Source: Tridacna crocea
Taxonomy: Eukaryota > Mollusca > Bivalvia > Cardiida > Cardiidae
Direction of reading: 5' to 3'
NCBI GenBank assembly: GCA_943736015.1
Contig: OX031065.1
Coordinates: forward strand, 50,570,992-50,634,991
DNA length: 64,000 nt
In this document: one piece after another, positions 1-12,400 of the stretch
Numbering within the stretch: position 1 is the stretch's first letter
Layout of the letters: each line of letters begins with the position of its first letter
Notes under the pieces: generated by a model
What the model saw: the letters and a program-made list of their open reading frames with translations, nothing else
Databases searched by the model: none
Told to the model about the DNA's origin: nothing
Program-made: the position numbers and the translations under genes

Positions 1-45
1 ATCAAACTGCACAAAATATGCAGTCTGATCATTGATTTACAATAG
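1..45. repeat. family B foldback fragment
   Basis: Dyad actgcacaaaatatgcagt with flanking gatca arms, the core of family B, cut by the window edge. Confidence 0.7.
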
Positions 46-183
46 CCGGTTCGCTGAGATATTGGCCTGTCATGATCTTGAAATTACAATTACTTCTTCC
101 ATATCTCTAGAATGATTCTTTGTGAATTTTATTCGGTGTTCTAAGGGTTCAGATCAGCTGGGCTTGTATTAACCCGCCTTCCT

Positions 184-289
184 AAAACCATTCGGTTTAG
201 CCAATCAGAAGTTGTGTTACTTACAAATTTACAAAATCTTGAAGAATAGGACAAAGAATATTCTCAAGAATGGTTGGTGAATACGGGCC
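184..289. mobile_element. family C foldback, right half
   Basis: Contains ggtttagccaatcagaagt and ends aagaatggttggtgaatacgggcc followed by CAG, the usual family C duplication. The left arm is lost. It lies in tbx20 intron 5, 22 bp from the exon 5 donor. Confidence 0.8.
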
Positions 290-311
290 CAGCAGATGTA
301 CAATTACTTAC

Positions 312-479
312 AAGCTGGTTTTGATACGCTGTGACGGCGATAAACGTCGTTTCTGGAAATATGAAAGTTTTAAATTCCTCCGCGTCCAGAGATGTTATTG
401 AAGGGAGATTTGGCGTTGAATCTTTTTTCTTCACTATATGTATTCGGGGTTGGTATTTGTGCATGGAATTCAGTATTAT
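312..479 (-). CDS. tbx20: tbx20 coding exon 5 (last in window)
   Basis: 168 bases, phase 0 at both ends, between ctctttcag and CAGCTT|gtaagtaa. It encodes [40 protein letters not shown] and [16 protein letters not shown]. The next expected residues (ITKLKIDSNPFAKGFR-like) are not in the window. A family C foldback element ends 22 bases past the donor, at 289. Confidence 0.95.
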
Positions 480-3400
480 CTGAAAGAGAAAAGGGGATAT
501 ACTGGAATCAGCCTGTCTTTCCGTGTGTCCGTCTGTGTGTCCGTCTGTGTACTAAGTACTAGCAATTGCCTGTTTCTGTCAAAGCGCTGGCGGGGGTATT
601 AAGTAGCATTGAATGACAGCTCTGGTTCTCCAAGATTTTCTGACAGTGAAAGTAATAGAATTTCTGATTGGCTAAACCATTTGGTTTAGCCAATCAGCAG
701 TTCTGTTACTTTCACTTTGACAAAGTTCTGAATAATAAGACTAAGAATGTTCGTAAGAATGGTTGGTGAATACACACCCTGGCAGAAGACTTTTTGAAGC
801 TGAATACGCTTGCATTTGACCTACTTTCTGATAGTGATAAACTCAAATGAATAAACAGTAACTTGCGATTGGTCGAAATGGTGAACATATTTATTTAGCG
901 GATCCTTGCAGGCCAATTAGAGGGCACCTTTATGATACCAATGTTCATTGTTCTTCTTGTCATAGTAGACCAAAAAAGACTTTTCGTTATTTATGTTAGT
1001 GTACCTCATACAACCTGTATTTTTGGAATAGATATTTCTTTTTCATCATGCATCTAACCATTGTGGTAAACGAAGAAATTGCTTAATACGAGACAGTGCT
1101 AGTCTCACATATGCTCCAGCCAGAACTTATACTCATACAAATAACAGACATTTGGATATTCAAGATTGCAGTCAACCTTCTTCATTTGTCATCTCATTTT
1201 CTCAAAGACGAACAACCGCATTTCAGACCCTTTCTATGTTTTTAGTCTTTCTAATAAATGGTTCACGGCAGTTAGTGAGGTTTTCAAATGCTTTTTGAGA
1301 GAGATGAAATCCGTTTACCTGACTGTTTTTATCCAACATGTTGTTGGTCAATTTTAGCTTTTCAAACGACACTGTTTGCTTCATGAGTTGTTCACCGGAA
1401 TATGGTGAATCGGGATGGACATAGAATCTGTAAGACGTAAAGAAAGATACATATGAACTTACCCCTCGCCACACTGTTTCTATTTTTTATGACCCCGAAA
1501 TTTTAACATTTAGGAAAAGGAGAAACGGCTGGTGAAATAGAGTTTATTTCATCAGTCTGTGGTTAATATTGGGTAATATTTGCCGAAAAAGGGAAAGGTA
1601 TGCGAAAATAACGAGTGCCGTACGGCACGAGTTATTTTCGCGGACCTTTCCCTTTTGAGGCAAATATTTCCCCAAATTAACCACAAGCTGATGAAATAAA
1701 TTATGTACTATATTTCCCCTGATTATTTTGTAAACGAATGCCACTTTTAACACTTTTAACAGTTGAACAAAAAAAAAGTAGTTCCATATTTTCGGCTGGA
1801 GAAAAATATTTACTGTGACAGGGAAGTAATTATCCCAAGCTTAAATTACGACATTTCTTTACCCATAACATTTCTAAAAGTAGACACATGAAATATAATA
1901 TTAGCATTTTCTGCTCTTTTCACCGTGTTTTAACTTTTTGAAACAAAGAGCCTTCGATTGAGTTACGTTAGATTTGATTTGATTTACTGTAAAAAATATC
2001 CACTTTCTTCTGTACACAGATACGGCCTGTGTTCAATACTCTGATTAAATACCGAAATTAAATGTCTCTATCGGTAAAAAAAAAGTGACCATTTACATGT
2101 CGTTTATCTTGAAATTGCAAAAGACAATGTGGCAAATTGTACACATAATTTTATGCAAAAACAGAAACAATAGAATTCGATTTGATGGTTGCCATACGTA
2201 TCGTTAAAAACATACATGCAGTTTTAAGGGCCAATTTACAATAGTTAAACATAAGTAAAATAAAGCTTGCCAAAGAGTTTGTATTCATTTCTCTTTGGGT
2301 CCTTTGTGGATCAGTGGTAAAGTGTAGGACTCGTGACCTGGAGGTACCAGGTTCGAGTCTCGCTGGCTCCTCTGGGATTTTCCACAGGAGTGCCCTTGTG
2401 CAAAACACTTCAGATCCTAGCCTAGTACTGGTGAAACCCAGGAAACATGAATATGTGAACTGCCGCCGTGATATGACTGAAATACTATTGAAAGCGGCGT
2501 AAAACACCATTCAAACAAAATCATTCCTCTTTACTTTACTGATAACTGAGCTGTGCTCTGATAAAAGGGAGCTTAGTGCATCTCTGCTATGCATTATTCC
2601 AATCAAATCATTGCATAATTATGGAATTATGTCAAACTACGGGCAAAATCATCAAACTGAATTAGCCTTTGACATGCAGAAAATTTAAAGACAGCTAAAA
2701 GTTTCTACCCATGTACGCCTGCGCGGACTGCGCAGGCGGACATGGGTAGATACTTTTCGCAAATGCATTAAGCTTCCGTATTCAAGGAGAATGGCTCGGT
2801 TTGATGTTGATTTATAAGATAAAGTTACCTTGTGGGTAAAGGTGGATCAGCTTTCCCAGCGACAAGCCAAGACGAGCGATGGTAAGCGTATCTGTACCTC
2901 TTGTTGTCCACCGGAACTATATCCATGAGAACGCTGTACTTGGTATCAATGTCAAGGCCGGTGAAGGACACGCGTACAGTTGGAAACATCCGTCTGAAAG
3001 TAGGACAGGAAACTGATTCTGATTTCTTCTATACAAAACTAGTTCATTTTGCCCAACACGAAAAAATGTATTGCTCATTGTATACTCAGCGTCAATGAAA
3101 AGTCACCAGGTACTAAAGTTGGATAATTTTCCACCTTGCTACAAGAAAGTTACTTTCAATTGCGTCTTTGACCAACTTAAATTTTTGACATTAGAGTGCC
3201 CTTATGCCTTTGTGCTTCACGTTGAAACTGTAATAATGTGCCAGAAAAAATATACAGCTATTTCAGGAATTATGCCCTTTCATCAGTCCAGAGAAAACTT
3301 TAATTGACTGCCTAGTGCCTTTTCATTGTCGCTGCGTATATCATATGAGTCAAGCTGTATGAAGTGGATGATAAATGCATTTGCGAAAAGTATCGACCCA

Positions 3401-6400
3401 GGTCAGCCTGCGCAGAACGCGCAGACTGACCTAGACCGAAACATTTCGCTAAAGGTCAATTTTCTGTATAAACAAGCAACCGTCCACTTAGCCTATTACC
3501 ACACAATCCCTCTTTTGACACCCCTGAAAAAGAAGCCTTTAGAAAACATCGTGGGAAAAGGAGAAAATGCATTTTCTCCTTTTCCCACGATGTTTTCTAC
3601 CCTTTACAAAACAACTTTCAATTTTTCAGTCACTTTTAGTTTGTCGTCTGCAAATGTTTTCAGTTTGGACAAACCTAAAATTTTGTCGTTTGGTAATGAG
3701 TAAAAAAAGAAAGAAATTGCTCTAAACGAGTTCAACGAGAAATTAATTTCACTTTTTTTTTTTATACAAATTTATGACTTTTACATAGTTATATGAACCC
3801 TGTTCTGAATAAAGGGAATATAATAAGCTTTGTTAAAAAATCTGTTATTACAATAAAACTTTTCGAGTACTCTTCAGACACCTCTCGTTCTCTGTAAAAT
3901 TCTGAAAGTATTTAGTCGTTTTCCGGAGAAGTGTTTGGCTAATACGGCTTTTGTCATGATGACTTAAAGGGCCTTTTCTCATTTTCATTTTTTTATTTAT
4001 TTATTTATCTCAAACATATAAAGTCTACAAAACACATTTTTCTCTCCTAACGCAAAGCAACTAAACGGCTTCATGCAGTAAATGATGTTTAACCAGTTTA
4101 TTTTTAAAAGATCAGATATGACGTCATCATGCTAACAAATTTGAAACGATTCAACAAAATTGACGCGTGTTATAAATCAAGTGAAATTTCCACAAACCTT
4201 TGAAAATTCGTATGCGAAATTTAAATAAAATTTAAGAGGCTTTGTAGCCGATTAAAGAAACACCACTGTTTATTTTTTCTTCAAATTTGTCTTTCTTCTT
4301 TACTAGTTTGCTGGCTATCGCCTAATTCAGCAATGAAATATTTTTGAAGTTAGGCGAGATTGTAGAAATCTGAAAAGGGTCCCTTAACCCTTTACCCCAT
4401 AAAGCATTTCTATGGTATCTCTAATTGACCCTAAATAACAGCAAGGATGAAACCGTTTTTTATGTGTATATGACACCTTTTGATAGTACAGAAAAAATTG
4501 TGACAAAAGTGAAATTGCTCGTGACGAGCAATTTCACCTTTTGCCACAATGTTTTCCAAAGGCTCCTACAAGCAATGCGTAGAGATGAGTATCTATGGAG
4601 TAAAGGATTAATAAGATGGAAAAAAAATAAGAGCTATATAAAATATAATTGTTCTTGAATTTTCTACCACTAAAGGCCTAGCGATATTTTCCCTTTACAA
4701 CATATATACCCATTAGCAAGACATGTAGCCCTGATTTTGACAGGGTTAATGTGTTAACCCTTTCAGCGTTATTGAGCGAAATAAGGGTCTTTTGCGGGCA
4801 GCATGGATCAAGATCAGACTGCACAGAACGTGCAGTCTGATCTTAGATCTATACCGTCCGCCAGCTTCATCAAGCTTATAAAGTATAAATCTTTCTTCGT
4901 CTAATTGGGTAGTACTTTCTGCAGTCGACAGGAGTCGAGTTTACATATTTGTCGGTGAGAGAGTAAAAATTGACACCGTGTATGGAATCTCTGGTAAAAC
5001 TCCACTTTCGGGGGGGGAAACAAGAAACGGTTAGCAGCCTATTAGCATACCGCCATTTTTTCTCGGTGATACATTCGTGATGGATTCATTGATATGAGGA
5101 CTTGTGAATAAAAACAAATTAAGATTGCCGGAATACACAAAACAGACGCCCTTAATTCGCTTCTATCAAATCATTCAATAACTATTCTCCTTCACATTAG
5201 GGAGATATCCAATCCGCAATTTAAACGGCTCTTTTTCCCTTGGGGCTTGCTCTTAGCACGATGTGTGTGAAAGAGAGCGAGAGAGAAAGAGATAAAAATT
5301 GCATGGCTCCTTTGAGTACCAATAGGCGAAGAAAATGTAAGCAGATTTTGTGGACGGCCGTATATCAAGATCAGACTGCACGTTACGTGAAGTCTGGGCC
5401 CGTATTCACCAACCATTCTTGAGGATATTCTTAGTCTTATTCTCCAAGGTTTTTCTTTTGTAAGTAACATAACATCTGATTGGCTAAACCGAATGGTTTA
5501 GCCAATCAGAAGTTGTGTTACTTACAAATGTAGAAAACTCTGGAGAATAAAACAAAGAACGTTCTTAAGAACGGTTGGTGAATACAGGCCCTGAACTTGA
5601 TCTACGCCGTCCTTTTCTGAATTTGAGTCTTGAAAATAAAAATCCATTATTTCAAGTGGGAATGTAATATTGAACTACAAGAAAAAGTCAATCTGTTTAC
5701 TTATCGACAGAAGAGTTTGCACCACAACTATTCACCTGTTACGACTTTCCACCACCGTGTGGACGAAAACTTGGTTGGAAAAAGGAGAAACTGCTTGTGA
5801 AACCATCATGTTTTCCCTTTTCCCACAATGGTTTCGACTTTTTAAATGTTCCATCAATTTAATGATACTTTTCTCTTCTTCAAATGCTATTCGTATGGAT
5901 AAGTACAAACCTTGTCGTCTTGTATGGAGTATAGATAGTGAAATAATTCAGTCAAAGAAAAGAACTCGTTTTGTCCATTTCTCAGATTTGCATATTTGCC
6001 CATATCTCATTTTTAGAGTGTAGATCTAAACCAGCACGTTATGTGCAGTCTGATCTTGATCAAAGGCATCTCAGTGCTATAAGGTTTAACTCTTAACCAA
6101 ACGACAAAATTTTTGACATGTCCAAAATGAAAGGATTTGCAGACGACAAATTAAATGTAACTGAAATAATTATTTTTGTTTTGGATGCGGAAGAAAACTT
6201 TGTGGGAAAATGAGAATATGCTGTTACCAGTATTTTTTTTCTTTTTCCAACAATGTTTTCAAAAGGTTTCTTATACAGTTGTGTCCTTCTTTCGTTTTCT
6301 GAGAACGTTTGCAGTTGTTCCGGAATAAATTATGTCTTGCATAGGAGTATCAAGAAAGGGAAAGTTTACCCTCTGTCAAACACTTCCGTTTTAACTCTTT

Positions 6401-9400
6401 ACCAAACGACAAAATTTTAGACTGGTCCAAATTGAAAGCATTTGCTGACGACAAAATAAGGGTGACTGAAAAATTGAAATTTGTTCAGGGTAGGGTAGAA
6501 AACACTGTGGGAAAAGGAGAAAATGCTGGTTACCAGCATTTTCTCCTTTTCCCACAGTGTTTTCAAAAGGCTTCTTTCTCAGGGGCGTCAAAAGTAGGGA
6601 TTGTGTGGTAATGGGTTAACCCTCTTACCACACAATCCTGACTTTAAATACCCCTGTGAAAGAGGCCTTTAAAAAAATTGTGGGAAAAGGAGAAAAGGCT
6701 GGTAACCAGCGTTTTCTCCTTTTCCCACAATGTTTTCCTCCCTTTCTAAAACAAGTTTCAATTCTTTAGTCACATTCATTTTGTCGTCTGCGAATGCTTT
6801 CAATTTGGACCTGTCTAAAATTTTGTAGTTTGTTAAAGGGTCTAAGTACATGATAGATAGCAGGATTTGAGAATTTCACTAGAAAAGGGATAAAATGCTG
6901 GATTCTAACATTTTTTCCTTTTTCAACAATGTTTTCTATTCTTCTAAAGTCAAATTTCAATTTTTGAGTCACGTTTATTCTGTCGTCTGCAAATGCTTCC
7001 AATTTGGACATGCCTCAACATTTGTCATTTGGTAAAGAGTTATTTTTAAAGCAGCAATCTCTGTGCTGTGACATCGAGAGCGGCACCAGAATTGGCAGGA
7101 AAAACTCCGTCAGAGATTAGCTGTGGAATGTTACCGAGGAATCATATTTTATCGCACCCATTTATCACCTCTGCTCACAAATCGCAAGATTTCGGCTATG
7201 ATTGCGACACTCGAGGGGAAACCGTGTGACGGGAAATGCTAGAACTTTCATCATAAATTTGGAGAATGACAGTAGAGGATTCCAAATGGTAAATGATGGG
7301 TCAACTTCGCTGGAACACAATGGCTCTTATCTGGTAGTTTATCTAGCAAGGAAACAAGTTTCGGGAAACATTTTTGTTAGCCTCGCGTATGAGAAGAAAA
7401 AGAGAGAAGACTTTCGCTTTTGGGATGAACAGGGGCTGATGGATAGAGGTATCGTTTTACTGTCGTATAGCCGTGTCTTAGAGTTAGACTGAACTTTCGG
7501 GAAATCTGCCCATATAGCCATTGCACAACAAGACGATGGCGAAATATTTTCGGTTGTTTAACCCTGTACCCAACGAAAATATTTCAGACTGGTCCAAAAT
7601 GAATGCACTTGCAGACGACAAAAATAAACGTAACTCAAAAGTCTAGAAATTTATTTTCAGCAGGGCAGAAAACATTGTGAGAAAAGGAGAAAATGCTGGT
7701 TACCAGCATTTTCTCCTTTTTCCTCAATGTTTTCGAATGATACCTATTTCAGGGTCGTAATAATCAGGAAATGTTTGGTTAATGGTTAACCGGATATACA
7801 ATGCCAAACACCACCAATCTATGTGATGCTGTAATGAAAAAAATTCTCCATTTTGGAAAATTGATAAACTTAATATGTCGTTCTTTATATACTAGCGAGA
7901 AAAAATAAATATGGTATTTTCTATTATCAATGTCTTTTCCTTACCGCTTACATTTTCCCCTACCCCTCTCAATAACAAGGTCTTCTGGTACTAAAATATT
8001 TGTATTGCATTTTTATCATATTCCTGAACTGGTAAACAGCCTCATATGGAAAACAATACATTTTTTTCAAGTCAAAGTTTCATTTATAATCATTTTTTAA
8101 AACACGTGCATTCATCATGTTGAAACTTTTATCGAACAGTCTCCTTTTCTAACAAAAATGAAGAAGAAAAACATCTGAAAACATTGTTGGGCCGCATTTT
8201 TTCTTTTCACACATCATTTTTTAGCCTTCCAATGTCAAATGCTATCATTTTGGCTACGTTTAAGCTGTAATGTGACAATTATTTTTAGAAAATCTGAAAA
8301 AACATCACCTTCTGATAATGCATTAAGACAAACCGACGCCAAGACTGACTTTTCGAATGAAACGAATATATTGATAATTCGAGCAAAGTAATAATCCATA
8401 CTCGTATTCGATTTAACGAGGTTTTCAAATACCAAAGACAACACTGAAATCTTTCATGGATAGTGTAGATTAAGATCAGATTGCACAGAACGTGCAGTTT
8501 GATCTTTGATCTACACTTTCCATTGCTTTATTCTAGATTATGGCCCAACTGTATCTTGTTCTTGCTGAAAAAATGTCTTTGAAAATACAATCTATTTGTG
8601 ACCTGTCATGCGAAAAGGGACCATCTGGGAATTCTGCACATCAGTTAGATGAAAACAGAACAACAATAGTGAAGGTCAATTTAAGTTGTGGTTCAAAAAT
8701 GATGGTATAACAAGGTAGAATGGCCTCTTTTCATACAGAAAATGTCATTAAAGCGAAAAATGTCAACCCTGGTCAGACTGCGCGATTAGCGCAGTCTGAC
8801 CAGGGTTGACACTTTTCGCAGTTCCTGAAACGTTCCTTTTTGCGTCATGGGTCACATTTATTCAAAACAGAAAACGTCGAAATATTTTTATATTGCTACT
8901 GATACCCCTGTTCAGTCCTATCAACAACAACAACAACAACAACGAATTATCCGAGACAGGGATTTCTCAAAGATGTATTGTAATGGATGACCGGTGTGAC
9001 GGTAAAATTTGTTTTTGGCAAGAAAAAATCTTGGAGGAGTGAGATATTTGTCTGTAATAGGTTGTCATTAATCATCGAAAACAGACAGTATTGTTAATGT
9101 GTTTCTTTATGCAGTGATTCTGACAAATTGGCAGGTTGTGCCTTCTTTATTTCACTGAGAATTACTGGTACTTGTGCGTCGTTCATTCCAACTGCTTTTA
9201 TGCTGGGAGCTGTCCGAAAAGAAACTATACTATTCAACTTTTGCTTGGGATCAAAACCAAAATATTGTTTATTTTTTCGAATGGGCAAATCCGTTTTTTT
9301 TTTTCGCTTTCCACGATGTTTGAAAGAACTTTATTCTGTTTATTTGATATTGATTTCCTTTACTATGACCATAGATGAAATGAACTTGTTTTTGTTTCAA

Positions 9401-12400
9401 TAAATTTAATTTGGAAAAAAATATTCATTTTTTGTTTTGATCCCTAGCAAAAGTTGAGTAGTATAGTAACACAAATGATACGGAATGCAAACTGTCATCA
9501 TCAGTATTATTATACCCCCGCAAAACGAATATTTTGGGGTCATACTGTAATCAGCCTGTCTGTCCGTGGGTCTGTCCATCCGTCCGTGTGTCCGTCTGTG
9601 TACAAAATACTAGTAATTGCCTGTTTCTGCCAAAGAGCTGGCGGGGGTATTATGTCACATTCAGTGATAGCTCTAACGTTAGTTATTATTATTGTCATTA
9701 TTATCATTATTATACCCCCCGCAAAACCAATGTTTTTCGGGGGGTATGCTGGCATCAGCCTGTCCATCCGTGTGTGTGACTGTGTACAAAATACAAGTAA
9801 TTGCCTGTTTCTGTCAAAGCGCTGGCTGGGGTATTATGTCACATTCAGTGACAGCTCAAGTTATCATAATCTTGTAAAATATTTCTATATAGCACTGCGG
9901 TTAGTTTCAATAAGATTGTAAATTTATTACAAAACACATTTTTCTCTGCTAACGTAAAGCAACTAAACGGTTACATGCAGTAAATGATGCAAATTTGGTG
10001 TTCAAATATTTGATAGATCGCTTTGCAATCAGTAGCCTCAGTTTATTTTTATAAGATCAGATATGACGTCATCATACTTAGTTGCATGTGCGCCCCATTA
10101 CAATAAAGCAATAAAACTCTTTAACCAAAATATCCTGTGTTCTAAAAAAAACTTTTTGAAAGAGAAAAGTCTTTGAAAACACTGTGGGGTGAGGAGAAAA
10201 TGCTGGTTGCTAGCAGTTTCTCCTACCCACCCATTTCTCATATTCCCACAATGTTTTCTTCCATGTCTAGGACAATTTTTTTCATATCGGTCAAATTCAG
10301 TTAGTCGTCTGCAACTGCTTTGCAAGCTGGAAAATATAACACTTTGTTTAGTAGATTGGGATCTAACTTAGATTCACAAAAAAATAGGCAACTACAGCAG
10401 ATAAGTGATGAAGTTAACCCATTTCCACAAAATTCCTACTTCTGACAACTCTGAGGAAGAAGCCTTTAGAAAACATTGTGGGAAAAGGAGAAAATGCTGG
10501 TAACCAGCATTTTCTCCTTTTCTCACAATGTTTCTACCCTTCACAAAACAATTTTCAAATGTTCAGTCACTTTTATGTTGTCGTCTCCGAATGATCTCGA
10601 TTTGACTTTGTCGTGTGGTAATGAGTTAAATTTACAAGAAAAAAATATTCTCTTTTCTTTTTTGTGGGGGGGGGGGGGCGCTTTAAATCTTTCCTTTCTA
10701 TTGGAAATCCGGAAATACGAATTTATTTCACGAAGTATTATGTTAGTATATTTTATTATATTAAGTATGATGTTGCATGTATCGAATTTTATTATAATAT
10801 CTGACAATGAGCTGTATGCTTTAAGTCGAAAATAATATGTTATGTTATGCCATGGTGTGTTATGTTATGTTGTGTTATGTTATGTTATGTTTGGCATCCA
10901 TTGAAATACAACATACGTAATTACGTTTTCAAATCAACCAGGAAGAATATTTTTGTCGCAAATGATGAAGAAAATTAACTTTGAATTTTTCAAACCCGTT
11001 TTTAGAACATTTTTCCTCCTAATGAAATAGGCGACGACATTACATATTTTTTTTTTTTAATTTATAATTTGGAAAGGCGATCTGAGACATCACGCTTTCC
11101 CAAACAAATTTTTTCCGACCCCCGATAAAAAAGATTTATGAAAACCTTGTGAGAAAATGGAAACGTGGAAAAATGTTGGTAATCACAGAACTCCAGATAG
11201 AGGGAGTAATTTTGATTTCAAAATTGAAAATATTAAATATCCTCCACTAAACCCTATGTTATGGCTACTCATTAGAATCGTCTCATCGAGACGATTCTAA
11301 TGAGTACCCACAACATAGGGTTTGGCAGATAAATGATGGATTTAGAATACCATCACTCCTTCTTATCTGGAGCTCTGAAAATTATCAGCACTTTCTCCTC
11401 TACCCGCGATGTTTTTTTCCCTTTTATCGACAAATCGGGGTATTTCAGAACCACTGTATGATTATGTAAAAATGTTAGCTTTGCAATGTTTTTAAGCATT
11501 GACGATGCCATCTGCTGTGCACTTGCGCAATAATCTTAAAATCTGCAAAACAAAAAAAGAACGATGAATGTTGGCGAGCGATCATTATCCTGGTCGCACC
11601 TGGCCATCGCCCTAACCCTTCACAAAACGACAATATTTTAGGCTCGATCAAAATTCAAAACCTCTGAAGACGACAAATTTAAATACGGCTCATATCGTGT
11701 GATCCGTCTTAACTCATCACCAAACGAAAATATTCTAGGCTTGTCCAAATCGAAAGCATTTGCAGACGATAAAATAAAAGTGACTGAAAATTTGAAATAT
11801 GTTTTGTGAAGGGTAGAAAACATTGTAGGGGAAAAAGGAGAAAATGCTGGTTACCAGCATTTTCTCCTTTTTCCCACAATGTTTACCAAAGGCTTCTTTC
11901 TCAGGGTCGTCAAAAGTAGGGCTTGTGTGGTATAGAGCTAAAAGCAGTCGAAAAAATACTGGGAAAAGGAGAAAATGCTGGTAACCAGCATTTTTGTCAT
12001 TTACCTAAATATTTTTTGACCCATTACCACACAATCCCTACTTTTGACGACCCTGAGAAAAAAGCCTTTAGAAAACATTGTTTTCTACCGTTCACAAAAC
12101 AAATTTCAAATTTCAGTCACTTTTCTTATGTCGTCTGCAAATGCTTTCAATTTGGACAAGCCTAAAATATTGTCACTTGGTAATGAGTTAAGCAGTCTTC
12201 GTACGATTTAGAAAAAAAAACACGACATTGTTTGATAAAGAAGTAAAGCTAGAAGTCTAATATTAGAATGAAATTTAAGTCGACGTACAATATGCGAACT
12301 GCAATAAGCAGTCGTGCATTTAATTAACCAAATGAAACCTAAATACCGTAAAACACATATCCCCTGGGTTTTACACGCAACCTAAGATGCAGATGTGGTC

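Noticed and set aside
2300-2360. Functional tRNA gene
   Set aside because: A and B box-like sequence is present, but the cloverleaf is degraded and it is joined to a SINE body and tail.
7202-7492. 96-codon plus-strand open frame in tbx20 intron 2
   Set aside because: No recognised domain, no splice context, and length expected by chance. Kept only as a note on a repeat-poor block.
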